The notes: generated by a model not told the origin, from the sequence alone. A stretch of DNA of 64,000 nucleotides from Yeosuana marina (GCF_011762485.1 NZ_JAAKGI010000001.1:62001-126000), one strand, 5' to 3'; positions 36,648 to 45,416 are shown, counted from the first letter of the stretch. Made by a program: numbers and translations.

Positions 36648-37898
36648 TTAATCTAGTCTTTTAAAAACAACACAAGCATTATGACCTCCAAACCCAAAGG
36701 TATTACTCATACCAATTTTAACATCTCGCTTTTGGGCTTTGTTTAATGTTAAATTCAATTGAGGATCAATATTTTCATCGGCTACAATATGATTTATTGT
36801 TGGAGGAACAATACCATGTTCCATTGCCAAAATTACCGAAATAGCTTCTACAGCACCAGCAGCACCTAATAAGTGGCCAGTCATTGATTTTGTTGAATTT
36901 ATATTGATATCTTTTGCATGATCACCAAAAACTTCTGAAATTGCTTTAAGTTCGGCTACATCACCTAAACTTGTAGCAGTCCCGTGTGTATTTATATGAT
37001 CTACATCTTCAGGTTTTAACCCTGCATTTTCTAAACAATTTCTCATGACGGCCATAACACCAATCCCATCAGGATGTGGAGCTGTCATATGATACGCGTC
37101 TGAAGATAAACCTCCGCCAACAAACTCGGCATAAATTTTTGCGCCTCGTTCTTTTGCGTGTTCATATTCTTCTAAAACCAAAGCTCCTGCTCCTTCTCCT
37201 AAAACAAAACCATCTCTGGTTCCATCAAAAGGACGAGACGCCGTTTCTGGACTTTCATTTCTAGTTGATAAAGCATGCATGGCATTAAAACCACCCATTC
37301 CTGCTATAGTAACAGCCGCTTCACTTCCTCCAGTAACCACTACATCACAATGACCTAAACGTATCGAGTTTAAGGCATCAAACATAGCATTTGCCGAAGA
37401 TGCACATGCCGAAACTGTTGTGTAATTGGGGCCCATAAAACCATGTTTTATAGAAATATTTGCCGGAGCAATATCCGCAATCATTTTAGGGATAAAGAAT
37501 GGGTTAAATCTTGGAGAGCCATCACCGGCAGCGTAGTTTAAAACTTCGTCTTGAAATGTTTCCAATCCACCTATTCCTGCTCCCCAAATTACCCCAACTC
37601 GCAATTTGTTTACTACATTAAGATCTAATTTGGCATCAGCAATCGCTTCATCTGCAGCGACCATTGCATATTGCGCAAATCTATCCATTTTGCGTGCCTC
37701 TTTTCTATCAAGAAAATCGGTAGCCTGAAAGTTTTTTAACTCGCAAGCGAACTTTGTTTTAAACTTTTCGGTATCAAAATAGGTTATAGGTGCAGCCCCA
37801 CTCTTACCTCCAATTAAGCCTTCCCAAAATTCATCTTTGGTGTTCCCAATAGGGGTTAAAGCGCCTAATCCTGTAACTACAACTCGCTTTAATTCCAT
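36648..37898 (-). CDS. fabF: Beta-ketoacyl-ACP synthase II
   Basis: 416 residues. The catalytic triad motifs are SACASSANAM (Cys about 164), NTHGTATSLGD (His) and KSMTGHLLGAAGAVE (His). GFGGHNACVVFKR closes the fold. It condenses acyl-ACP with malonyl-ACP in fatty acid elongation. It lies 10 bp downstream of acpP and 7 bp upstream of rnc. Confidence 0.98.
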   Translation of the reverse strand: MELKRVVVTGLGALTPIGNTKDEFWEGLIGGKSGAAPITYFDTEKFKTKFACELKNFQATDFLDRKEARKMDRFAQYAMVAADEAIADAKLDLNVVNKLRVGVIWGAGIGGLETFQDEVLNYAAGDGSPRFNPFFIPKMIADIAPANISIKHGFMGPNYTTVSACASSANAMFDALNSIRLGHCDVVVTGGSEAAVTIAGMGGFNAMHALSTRNESPETASRPFDGTRDGFVLGEGAGALVLEEYEHAKERGAKIYAEFVGGGLSSDAYHMTAPHPDGIGVMAVMRNCLENAGLKPEDVDHINTHGTATSLGDVAELKAISEVFGDHAKDININSTKSMTGHLLGAAGAVEAISVILAMEHGIVPPTINHIVADENIDPQLNLTLNKAQKRDVKIGMSNTFGFGGHNACVVFKRLD

Positions 37899-37908
37899 AA
37901 AAGTTCTT

Positions 37909-38142
37909 TTATTTTGCAGCCTCTATATATGATATAGCTTGACCTACTGTTGCGATATTTTCAGCTTGATCGTCTGGTATTTGAATATCAAATTCTTTTT
38001 CAAATTCCATGATTAATTCTACTGTGTCCAATGAGTCTGCTCCTAAATCGTTAGTGAAGCTAGCTTCAGTTACAACTTCGTTCTCATCAACTCCCAATTT
38101 GTCTACGATAATCGCTTTTACTCTTGATGCAATGTCTGACAT
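37909..38142 (-). CDS. acpP: Acyl carrier protein
   Basis: 77 residues, acidic, four-helix. The phosphopantetheine attachment serine is in [16 protein letters not shown]. It carries acyl intermediates for FabF and lipid A synthesis. First gene of the acpP-fabF-rnc cluster. Confidence 0.98.
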   Translation of the reverse strand: MSDIASRVKAIIVDKLGVDENEVVTEASFTNDLGADSLDTVELIMEFEKEFDIQIPDDQAENIATVGQAISYIEAAK

Positions 38143-38173
38143 AATCTTTTAATTTAAGGTTTTAATTAGTTGG

Positions 38174-38181
38174 CAAAAATA
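38174..38181 (-). promoter_or_regulatory. -7 box upstream of acpP
   Basis: On the minus strand TATTTTTG matches TAnnTTTG and lies about 31 bp before the acpP start. No clear -33 element. Confidence 0.4.
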
Positions 38182-38417
38182 AAAAACTTTATTTTTAAAA
38201 CACGACTTTAATCTAAAAATGTGTTTCTAATTTAGCAAAATACTTTTAAGTATTCGTAATTTACCATCCAATTGTTAATAATTATTCTTTTTTTTGTTCG
38301 AATAATTCCAACATTATAATCTTTTGAAGAAATGAGCTTGATTAATTTTGCTGAACATTTTTTGAATTCTAATATGCGAATTACATCTGATATCAATTTA
38401 AAAATATAAACCAACAG

Positions 38418-38990
38418 ATGAAACGTATTGTAATTTTTGCGTCCGGAAGCGGCACTAATGCTGAAAATTTAATAACTTTTTTTCAAAACAGAGATAATGT
38501 ATCTGTTATTCAGGTACTCACTAACAATCCTCATGCCAAAGTAATAAACCGATGCAACACGCTTAAAACAAGTTGCCTATCATTTAACCGAACCGCTTTT
38601 TATAGTACAAGCCACGTTTTAGATCTGTTAAAAAGCAATAATCCAGACTTAATAGTCCTTGCTGGATTCTTATGGAAATTTCCCGAATCTATTTTAAAAG
38701 AGTTTCCTAATAAAGTGATTAATGTACACCCTGCTTTATTACCTAAATTTGGAGGAAAAGGTATGTATGGCATGCACGTGCATCAGGCTGTAATAGATAA
38801 CAAGGAAACTGAAACCGGGATTACCATTCATTATGTAAATGAACATTATGATGAAGGTGCTATTATTTTTCAAGCAACATGTGAGATTTTAAGTTCAGAT
38901 TCGGATGAAGATGTAGCTGCTAAAATTCATGAATTAGAAATGGAACATTTTCCTAAGGTGGTTGAATCTCTTTTATTTCCTAATGAGTAA
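38418..38990 (+). CDS. purN: Phosphoribosylglycinamide formyltransferase
   Basis: 190 residues. It opens RIVIFASGSGTNAENLI (substrate phosphate loop), with VLTNNPHAKVINRC, LIVLAGFLWKFP, the catalytic NVHPALLPKFGGKGMYG (Asn-His) and TGITIHYVNEHYDEGAII (catalytic Asp). It transfers formyl from 10-formyltetrahydrofolate to GAR in purine synthesis. The 275-bp gap on its left holds only the acpP promoter side and a doubtful 60-codon frame. Its last codons overlap the RNase H start. Confidence 0.96.
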   Translation: MKRIVIFASGSGTNAENLITFFQNRDNVSVIQVLTNNPHAKVINRCNTLKTSCLSFNRTAFYSTSHVLDLLKSNNPDLIVLAGFLWKFPESILKEFPNKVINVHPALLPKFGGKGMYGMHVHQAVIDNKETETGITIHYVNEHYDEGAIIFQATCEILSSDSDEDVAAKIHELEMEHFPKVVESLLFPNE

Positions 38991-39624
38991 AAAGAAAAAG
39001 AAATATTATACTGTTTGGAAAGGGCATCATACTGGTGTTTTTGACTCTTGGAATGATTGTAAAGCACAAATAACTAATTTTGAAGGAGCTCAATACAAGT
39101 CTTTTGAAAGTTTTGATGCTGCCAAAGAAGCCCTAAAAGGAAACTACAAAGATTATATAGGGAAGACCAAAACTTTTAAAAGTGAATTATCCGCAGAACA
39201 ACTTAAAAAAATTGGACAACCCAATTATAATTCTATTTCTGTTGATGCTGCCTCAAGCGGAAATCCTGGTAAAATGGAATACCGTGGAGTCGATACCAAA
39301 ACCAAAAAACAACTATTTATCCAAGGTCCTTTTGAAGAAGGTACTAATAATATTGGCGAATTTTTGGCCATTGTACACGGACTAGCGCTTCTTAAAAAAA
39401 ACAACAGCAATTTAATTATTTATACCGATTCTAGAACAGCCATAAGTTGGGTAAAAAAGAGAACTTGCAATACTAAACTAGAACGTACCGCTAAAAACGA
39501 AAAACTGTTTGAATTAGTAGACCGTGCTATCAACTGGCTTAAAACTAACTCTTACAAAACCACTATTGTTAAATGGGAAACCAAAGCGTGGGGAGAAATT
39601 CCTGCTGATTTTGGTAGAAAATAA
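38983..39624 (+). CDS. Viroplasmin-domain ribonuclease H
   Basis: 213 residues from MSKKKKKYYTVWKGHHTGVF; this start overlaps purN by 8 bp. Residues about 6-50 form a caulimovirus viroplasmin (RNase H N-terminal) domain binding RNA-DNA hybrids. The RNase HI domain follows with acidic residues in SVDAASSGNPG (D), NNIGEFLAIVHGL (E), IIYTDSRTAI (D) and the C-terminal PADFGRK (D). It degrades the RNA strand of hybrids during replication. Translational coupling to purN is likely. Confidence 0.95.
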   Translation: MSKKKKKYYTVWKGHHTGVFDSWNDCKAQITNFEGAQYKSFESFDAAKEALKGNYKDYIGKTKTFKSELSAEQLKKIGQPNYNSISVDAASSGNPGKMEYRGVDTKTKKQLFIQGPFEEGTNNIGEFLAIVHGLALLKKNNSNLIIYTDSRTAISWVKKRTCNTKLERTAKNEKLFELVDRAINWLKTNSYKTTIVKWETKAWGEIPADFGRK

Positions 39625-39637
39625 AGCTTAAGCCCAG

Positions 39638-41599
39638 TTATTTTTTAGCATACCACTCATTATTACTTCTATCAATATCTGGTAATTGATGCTTTTCATC
39701 TATAATTATACTTTTAATTTTAGAGGTTGAATTAACATGAAATTGAGCCTCTTTACCAAACTTCCATATTTCAACAGGTACTTTAAATTCATGTGTTTTG
39801 CCATTACTTTCTTCAACCTTAACCAAAATAGGCATCACCATTTGTTGGTTATTGGTTACAGTAATATTGGCTCCGTTTGATTCATCTTCTTTAACATACA
39901 CAACATTACTTATAGCTTGATCTAATTGCCAATTGTGATGGTACCACCCTTGCCAAAACCAAGTTAAGTCTTCTCCAGAACCATTGTCTATACTTCTAAA
40001 AAAATCTTCTGGCTTTGGGTGTTTAAATGCCCAATTATGAACGTATTGTCTAAAGGCATAATCAAATTTATCTGGACCAAGAATAACGTCTCGTAAAAGT
40101 ACCAAACCAAAAGCCGATTTAAAATATGCTAACGGATGTACATGTTTATAATCCATATCGTCTGCAGGTGTCATTAAAGTTGGACCATCTTTACAATCTT
40201 CAATCACTTTTATAATTTCATCCGCTGGATTACCACCACCTTCTGCATATTCACCATCTCTTTTCGGTGCAAACTCCCCATTATTAAAATCATCATGCGC
40301 GTAAATATCAATAAAGGTATTAAACCCTTCATCCATAAATGGGTGACGTCTTTCATCAGATCCTACAATCATGGGAAACCAGGTGTGACCTATTTCATGT
40401 GATGCTAATAAAAACATATCATAAGGTTCGGCTTTCCAACTGTTAAAAGCTAATCCTGGATATTCCATCCCTCCAACAGGTCCAGCAACACATGTAGCTA
40501 CATCATAAGGATATACAAACCATTTGCTTGAAAACTCTTCCACTGAAGCTTTTAACATTTCTGTACATCTAGCCCACGCCTTGTTATCTTTTGTAGAAGC
40601 TACAGGGTAAACTGATTGTGCTAACGCAGCTCCGCCTTTTGGCAAATTAATTTTAGCGGCATCCCAGATATATGCTGTAGACATTGCCCAAGCAACATCG
40701 CGCGTGTTTTCCATTTTAAAATGCCACGTTGTTGTTCCTGTCGTCTTCTTTGTTACAGGCGTATTCAATTCGTTTGCATTTCTTATAAACACAGTTTTAT
40801 CAGATTGACTTGCTTCATTTAATCGCTTTAACGTTTTATTATTTAAAATATCGTCTCCATTTATTAAGGTTCCTGCACCTACAACCACTTGATTTGATGG
40901 TACTGTTACTTCATAATCTATAGTTCCATAATCTAGGTACATTTCGCCACCACCAATAAAAGGCAAGGTGTTCCAACCATTATAATCATCATAAACACAC
41001 ATTCTTGGATACCAATAAGAAAATTCGAAAATTGCACCATCATCTATATTCATATAACCAGATCTTCCGCCGCTACTTTTTGTTTGTAGTCTATACGAAT
41101 AATCTATAGAAAGCTTAACGGTTTCATTAGGGTTTATAAAATCATTCAATCGTATTTGCATCCGTGTTCCATCAACAATAAACGGAATCTCTTGCCATCT
41201 TTCATTTTTTAAAATACGTAATCTGCTAATGGTGTAACCTTTTGAATTATCAGGAGCATTGTCAGGATTTTGCAGTTTGTTTGATCTTGAATCTGTGTTT
41301 GCTATATTTTGATCTAACTGTAGCCATAACGCTTGTAATATATCTGGACTATTGTTGGTATAATCTATAGCAACTTCTCCTTTTAAAAGACGTGTTTCCA
41401 CATCAAACGAAGCTTTTACTTTATAATCTGCTTTATTTTGCCAATAACCAGAGCTTGGTTTACCACTAGCACTTCTAATCGTTGTTGCGCTATGCGTATA
41501 AAAATCTGTAACAAAAATTTTTGAAGGATCATACTGAGCGCTTGCATTATACAAGATAAAACAAAAGAAAAAAGTAACATAGTTAGGAAGCTTCATCAT
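39638..41599 (-). CDS. M1 family metallopeptidase, secreted
   Basis: 653 residues with signal peptide MMKLPNYVTFFFCFILYNASAQ. An aminopeptidase-type beta domain (about 50-290) precedes the gluzincin catalytic domain, with GGMEYPG in place of GAMEN, the zinc motif HEIGHTWFP and the third ligand in DEGFNTFIDIY. A C-terminal beta segment follows. It is a periplasmic or secreted zinc peptidase, typical of marine flavobacteria that digest protein. Convergent with the RNase H gene, 13 bp apart. Confidence 0.94.
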   Translation of the reverse strand: MMKLPNYVTFFFCFILYNASAQYDPSKIFVTDFYTHSATTIRSASGKPSSGYWQNKADYKVKASFDVETRLLKGEVAIDYTNNSPDILQALWLQLDQNIANTDSRSNKLQNPDNAPDNSKGYTISRLRILKNERWQEIPFIVDGTRMQIRLNDFINPNETVKLSIDYSYRLQTKSSGGRSGYMNIDDGAIFEFSYWYPRMCVYDDYNGWNTLPFIGGGEMYLDYGTIDYEVTVPSNQVVVGAGTLINGDDILNNKTLKRLNEASQSDKTVFIRNANELNTPVTKKTTGTTTWHFKMENTRDVAWAMSTAYIWDAAKINLPKGGAALAQSVYPVASTKDNKAWARCTEMLKASVEEFSSKWFVYPYDVATCVAGPVGGMEYPGLAFNSWKAEPYDMFLLASHEIGHTWFPMIVGSDERRHPFMDEGFNTFIDIYAHDDFNNGEFAPKRDGEYAEGGGNPADEIIKVIEDCKDGPTLMTPADDMDYKHVHPLAYFKSAFGLVLLRDVILGPDKFDYAFRQYVHNWAFKHPKPEDFFRSIDNGSGEDLTWFWQGWYHHNWQLDQAISNVVYVKEDESNGANITVTNNQQMVMPILVKVEESNGKTHEFKVPVEIWKFGKEAQFHVNSTSKIKSIIIDEKHQLPDIDRSNNEWYAKK

Positions 41600-41829
41600 A
41601 ATTTTAAAAAATAATTTTTCGATTTCGAAGATAACTATTCCCTTTAAAAAATAATATTTTTTAAAATATTTTTATAAAACTTCAAAAAAACCAATAACTA
41701 TTTCATTCTTTTTAATTGTACCTTCTGATTTATTACGAAATAAATAATAGCCTTTTGTCCAATTATAACTAGAAAAACATTGCATAGGTTCAAAATAAAT
41801 TTTGTTTATGCATTAGCCGTTAAAAGGCT

Positions 41830-41837
41830 TATATTTG
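41830..41837 (+). promoter_or_regulatory. -7 box upstream of the PfkB kinase gene
   Basis: TATATTTG, followed by C, lies 22 bp before the ATG. A TTTG at 41801-41804 is 25 bp upstream, longer than the usual spacer. The rest of the 260-bp intergenic region is A/T-rich without recognisable structure. Confidence 0.5.
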
Positions 41838-41859
41838 CAAAAAAATATCAACCCTCTTT

Positions 41860-42795
41860 ATGAGTAAATTAGTTATTGTAGGTACCGTAGCGTTTGATGC
41901 TATTGAAACTCCTTTCGGAAAAACCGATAAAATTCTTGGTGGTGCTGCTACATTTATTGGTTTATCGGCATCGCAATTTGACATTGATTCATCAATAGTT
42001 TCAATAGTTGGCGGCGATTTTCCGCAAGAATATTTAGATCTATTATCGAGTAAAAATATTGATATTTCAGGTATTGAAATTGTAAAAGATGGCAACACCT
42101 TTTTCTGGAGCGGAAAGTATCATAACGATATGAATACCCGTGATACTTTAGCCACAGAACTTAATGTATTAGCCGATTTTAACCCTGTAGTTCCTGAAAA
42201 TTATTGCGATGCAGAGGTTGTTATGCTAGGAAATTTGCATCCGTTAGTACAATCAAGTGTCTTAGACCAAATGACTACAAAACCTAAATTAGTTATTTTA
42301 GACACCATGAACTTTTGGATGGATAGTGCCCTAGAAGATTTACTTCAAGTTATTAAGCGTGTAGATGTTATCACTATTAACGATGAAGAAGCAAGACAAT
42401 TAACTGGAGAATATTCTCTTGTGGTAGCTGCAAGAAAAATTCATACCATGGGACCAAAATTTGTGGTTATTAAAAAAGGAGAGCATGGTGCTTTATTATT
42501 TCATAACGACAATGTGTTTTATGCACCAGCTTTACCGTTAGAAGAAGTGTTTGACCCAACAGGTGCTGGCGATACGTTTGCAGGAGGGTTTGCTGGTTAT
42601 ATAGCAAAAACAGGAGACACATCCTTTGAAAACATGAAAAATGCTGTTATTTATGGGTCGACATTAGCTTCTTTTTGTGTTGAGAAATTTGGAACAGAGC
42701 GTATGAAAGGCTTAACAAGTGCTGATGTACATAAACGCCTATTACAATTTAAAAAACTAACACAATTTGAAATTGTCTTAAACGATAATTTGTAG
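41860..42795 (+). CDS. PfkB family carbohydrate/nucleoside kinase
   Basis: 311 residues. The ribokinase-type fold is seen in ILGGAATFIGLSASQF (substrate-binding glycines), the ITINDEEARQL helix and the signature DPTGAGDTFAGGFAGYIA with catalytic Asp near residue 237. Sugars, nucleosides or an intermediate could be the substrate. It precedes purF on the same strand and is separated by a terminator. Confidence 0.92.
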   Translation: MSKLVIVGTVAFDAIETPFGKTDKILGGAATFIGLSASQFDIDSSIVSIVGGDFPQEYLDLLSSKNIDISGIEIVKDGNTFFWSGKYHNDMNTRDTLATELNVLADFNPVVPENYCDAEVVMLGNLHPLVQSSVLDQMTTKPKLVILDTMNFWMDSALEDLLQVIKRVDVITINDEEARQLTGEYSLVVAARKIHTMGPKFVVIKKGEHGALLFHNDNVFYAPALPLEEVFDPTGAGDTFAGGFAGYIAKTGDTSFENMKNAVIYGSTLASFCVEKFGTERMKGLTSADVHKRLLQFKKLTQFEIVLNDNL

Positions 42796-42880
42796 TTTTA
42801 CCTTATGAAGATAAATAGCTTAAATATGACCTTTAAAAAGCAATTGTCAAAAATTTATAAAGTAGAATTGTTATAAACTA

Positions 42881-42906
42881 ACGCGCTCTAAACAGAGCGC
42901 GTTTTT
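42881..42906 (+). terminator. Intrinsic terminator after the PfkB kinase gene
   Basis: Perfect 9-bp GC-rich stem ACGCGCTCT (42881-42889) / AGAGCGCGT (42894-42902), loop AAAC, then a T run. It ends 32 bp before the purF-like start. Confidence 0.9.
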
Positions 42907-42938
42907 AATTTGTATTAAAACTAAAACATACTAGTAAA

Positions 42939-44837
42939 ATGAGTGATGCTTTAAAACACGAATGTGGGATAGCCGTTATAAGACTTTTAAAACCACTAGA
43001 GTTCTACAAAGAGAAATATGGCAGTGCTTTTTATGGAGTAAATAAAATGTATCTCATGATGGAGAAACAGCACAATAGAGGTCAAGATGGTGCTGGTTTT
43101 GCAAGTATTAAACTAGATACAACTCCAGGTGAACGCTATATTAGTCGAGTGCGTTCTGTAGCGCAACAGCCTATTCAAGATATTTTTGCTCAAATTAATC
43201 AACGCATCAATAAAGAGTTAACTGAAAATCCTGAATATGTAGATAATGTTGCTTTACAAAAAAGGAACATTCCATACATAGGAGAACTTCTTTTAGGCCA
43301 TGTTAGGTACGGTACGTTTGGTAAAAACAGTGTAGAAAGTGTTCATCCATTTTTAAGACAAAATAACTGGCAACACAGAAACCTCATTCTTGCCGGTAAC
43401 TTTAACATGACCAATGTTAAAGAATTATTTCAAAACCTTATTGATTTGGGTCAGCATCCAAAAGAATACACCGATACTATTACCATCATGGAAAAGATTG
43501 GTCATTTTTTAGATGATGCTGTGAGTAAAATTTATAAAGACCTTAAAAAAGAAGGATACAATAAAAAAGAAGCGTCTCCACTAATCGCCGAGCGATTAAA
43601 GGTGGCGAAAATTTTAAAACATGCAGCAAAAAATTGGGATGGTGGGTATGCTATGGCAGGACTAATTGGTCATGGAGATTCTTTTGTGCTACGAGATCCC
43701 GCTGGTATTCGTCCGGCGTTTTATTATCAAGATGATGAAGTGGTTGTCGTTGCTTCTGAGCGCCCCGTCATACAAACTGTATTTAACGTTAATTTTGAAG
43801 ACATTAAAGAGTTAGAACCAGGACACGCTATTATTACTAAAAAATCTGGAAAAACCGCCATTAAAAAAATATTAGAACCGTTAGAAAGAAAAGCCTGTTC
43901 CTTTGAACGTATTTATTTTTCGAGAGGAAGTGATGCCGATATTTATCAAGAGCGAAAAATGTTAGGTCGATTATTAATGCCTAAAGTTTTAGATGCTATT
44001 GATAGCGATATAAAAAACACAGTGTTTTCATATATCCCGAACACAGCAGAAACATCCTTCTTTGGAATGATAGAAACGGTTGAAGACTTTTTAAATAAGA
44101 AAAAAACCGATGCTATTTTAAACGGTAGCAGAAATATCTCTGCCGAAAAGGTGACTCAAATTTTGTCTGAAATGCCTCGTATTGAAAAAATAGCCATTAA
44201 AGATGTTAAATTAAGAACCTTTATTACCGAAGACAGTAGTCGTGACGATTTGGTTGCCCACGTGTATGATGTGACTTATGGCGTTATAAAACCAACCGAT
44301 AATCTGGTTATAATCGATGACAGTATTGTACGTGGTACTACCTTAAAAATGAGTATCATAAAGATGCTAGACAGATTACACCCTAAAAAAATAGTGATTG
44401 TCTCTTCGGCTCCTCAAATACGTTTTCCTGATTGTTATGGTATCGATATGGCAAATCTTGAAAGTTTAATTGCTTTTAGAGCAGCTTTAGAGTTGTTAAA
44501 AGAAACAAATCAATATCATATTGTAAAAGAGGTATATGATAAATGTGTTATTCAAACTGAATTAGAAGACAAAGAAGTTCAAAATTTTGTCAAAGAAATT
44601 TACGATCCATTTACAGATGAGCAGATTTCAGATAAAATTTCAGAATTACTCACAGGTGAGAACGTAAAGGCAGAAGTTAAAATAATTTTTCAACCCGTTG
44701 AGAATTTACATAAAGCTTGTCCTAATCATTTGGGCGATTGGTATTTTACGGGAAATTATCCAACAGTGGGTGGAAATAGGGTTGTAAATCGTGCGTTTAT
44801 AAACTTTTACGAAGGCAACAAAAAACGCGCTTATTAA
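42939..44837 (+). CDS. purF: Amidophosphoribosyltransferase, long Bacteroidetes form
   Basis: 632 residues, against about 470-505 for usual PurF. MSDALKHECGIAV suggests an eight-residue propeptide and a nucleophile at Cys9. Glutaminase motifs LLLGHVRYGTFG and ILAGNFNMTN are followed by an insertion of about 50-60 residues (KEEGYNKKEASP region), DPAGIRPAFYY and the phosphoribosyltransferase motif LVIIDDSIVRGTTL. It catalyses the first step of purine synthesis from PRPP and glutamine. Whether the organism has a second, shorter PurF elsewhere cannot be seen here; the symbol is by family. Confidence 0.9.
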   Translation: MSDALKHECGIAVIRLLKPLEFYKEKYGSAFYGVNKMYLMMEKQHNRGQDGAGFASIKLDTTPGERYISRVRSVAQQPIQDIFAQINQRINKELTENPEYVDNVALQKRNIPYIGELLLGHVRYGTFGKNSVESVHPFLRQNNWQHRNLILAGNFNMTNVKELFQNLIDLGQHPKEYTDTITIMEKIGHFLDDAVSKIYKDLKKEGYNKKEASPLIAERLKVAKILKHAAKNWDGGYAMAGLIGHGDSFVLRDPAGIRPAFYYQDDEVVVVASERPVIQTVFNVNFEDIKELEPGHAIITKKSGKTAIKKILEPLERKACSFERIYFSRGSDADIYQERKMLGRLLMPKVLDAIDSDIKNTVFSYIPNTAETSFFGMIETVEDFLNKKKTDAILNGSRNISAEKVTQILSEMPRIEKIAIKDVKLRTFITEDSSRDDLVAHVYDVTYGVIKPTDNLVIIDDSIVRGTTLKMSIIKMLDRLHPKKIVIVSSAPQIRFPDCYGIDMANLESLIAFRAALELLKETNQYHIVKEVYDKCVIQTELEDKEVQNFVKEIYDPFTDEQISDKISELLTGENVKAEVKIIFQPVENLHKACPNHLGDWYFTGNYPTVGGNRVVNRAFINFYEGNKKRAY

Positions 44838-44859
44838 TTGCTTATATTTAAATTAAATC

Positions 44860-44939
44860 CTTTTTATCTGAAAAAAACACATTTAATCTAAAAAAAGTGC
44901 ATTTAATCTAAAAAATAAACGTTTTATCTAAAATACATA
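44860..44939 (+). repeat. Four direct repeats of exactly 20 bp upstream of the first small RNA unit
   Basis: Units begin at 44860, 44880, 44900 and 44920. Each begins with C and contains TTTWATCT-R-AAAA (CATTTAATCTAAAAAA in the two central units). The array ends exactly where the -7 box TAAATTGG (44940-44947) begins. The 20-bp period puts each copy on about the same DNA face every two turns, as for a regulator-binding array. Confidence 0.75.
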
Positions 44940-45024
44940 TAAATTGGTATCACCATAACATAAGTAGGTTAAGTTCATGGTAGATTTGGGGCAAAAAAAG
45001 GTGAACAACTGTTCGCCTTTTTTT
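44940..45024 (+). ncRNA. Candidate small RNA, copy 1 (promoter box, 49-nt conserved body, terminator)
   Basis: A -7 box TAAATTGG (44940-44947) is followed after one base by the body beginning ATCACCATAACATAAG (44949), which is identical over 49 bases to copy 2. The body contains GGTTAAGTTCATGG and TAGATTTGGGGC. It ends in a terminator AAAGGTGAAC (44997-45006) / GTTCGCCTTT (45011-45020), with one G-U pair and a long T run. The short frame inside is not conserved (see rejected list), so an RNA product is favoured. Predicted transcript about 75 nt. Confidence 0.7.
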
Positions 45025-45141
45025 ATGCCCTTTTTCGTTCGTTATAAAATTAGATTCGTGTAGCTCGATTCCTCTCCATTTCGTTTAAGCCAATATATTA
45101 GTAGTTGAACTAAAATATTTTTTCAGTTGTTTATGCCTCCA

Positions 45142-45222
45142 TACATTTGAATCACCATAACATAAGTAGGTTAAGTTCATGGTAGATTTGGGGCAAAAAG
45201 GTGAACTAACGTTCACCTTTTT
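45142..45222 (+). ncRNA. Candidate small RNA, copy 2 (promoter box, 49-nt conserved body, terminator)
   Basis: A consensus -7 box TACATTTG (45142-45149), one base, then the same 49-base body from 45151. The terminator AAAAAGGTGAAC (45195-45206) / GTTCACCTTTTT (45211-45222) is a perfect 12-bp stem with loop TAAC. The stem bases differ from copy 1 but pairing is kept, which argues for selection on structure. The 117 bp between the two units share no obvious similarity apart from the -7 box position. Confidence 0.7.
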
Positions 45223-45302
45223 CATTTTATAAATTCTCATGAAAATGGGAATCTCTTTTTAATATTTTCTTTTATACAATAGCATCTTTTACGCTTATAA
45301 TT

Positions 45303-45384
45303 TGCGTTAGGGATAGTAATGAAAAGCCCACAGCGACGCAGGAGCGTGGACTTGTAATATATAGCCCGACCCTTGGGTAACGCC
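45303..45384. repeat. Dispersed intergenic element, copy A
   Basis: Begins TGCGTTAGGGATAG and ends AGCCCGACCC..GGTAACGCC. The outer GCGTTA / TAACGC are inverted relative to each other. The copy at 59642 shares 22 identical bases at one end (opposite orientation) and the TAACGCA end. The interior is rich in short GC palindromes. It lies between the second small RNA and the sod terminator. Confidence 0.8.
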
Positions 45385-45416
45385 ATAAAAAAAGCAAACC
45401 CGTTAAGAGTTTGCTT
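45385..45416 (-). terminator. Intrinsic terminator of the superoxide dismutase gene
   Basis: AAGCAAAC (45392-45399) / GTTTGCTT (45409-45416), followed on the minus strand by a seven-T run. Confidence 0.85.

Noticed and set aside
38232..38414. 60-codon frame on the minus strand between acpP and purN
   Set aside because: Rich in Ile and Lys, without domain or signal, in A/T-rich DNA, and no promoter is clear. Left out, though not excluded.
44860..44939. CRISPR-like array or replication origin iterons
   Set aside because: Units are contiguous with no spacers, and there is no replication gene or DnaA box cluster nearby; a promoter-linked binding array fits better.
44979..45065. Short frames beginning MVDLGQK inside the two small RNA units
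   Set aside because: The frames diverge after the seventh codon because the A run is 7 bases in copy 1 and 5 in copy 2, and both run through the terminator. Conservation stops where the RNA hairpin changes, so protein coding is unlikely.
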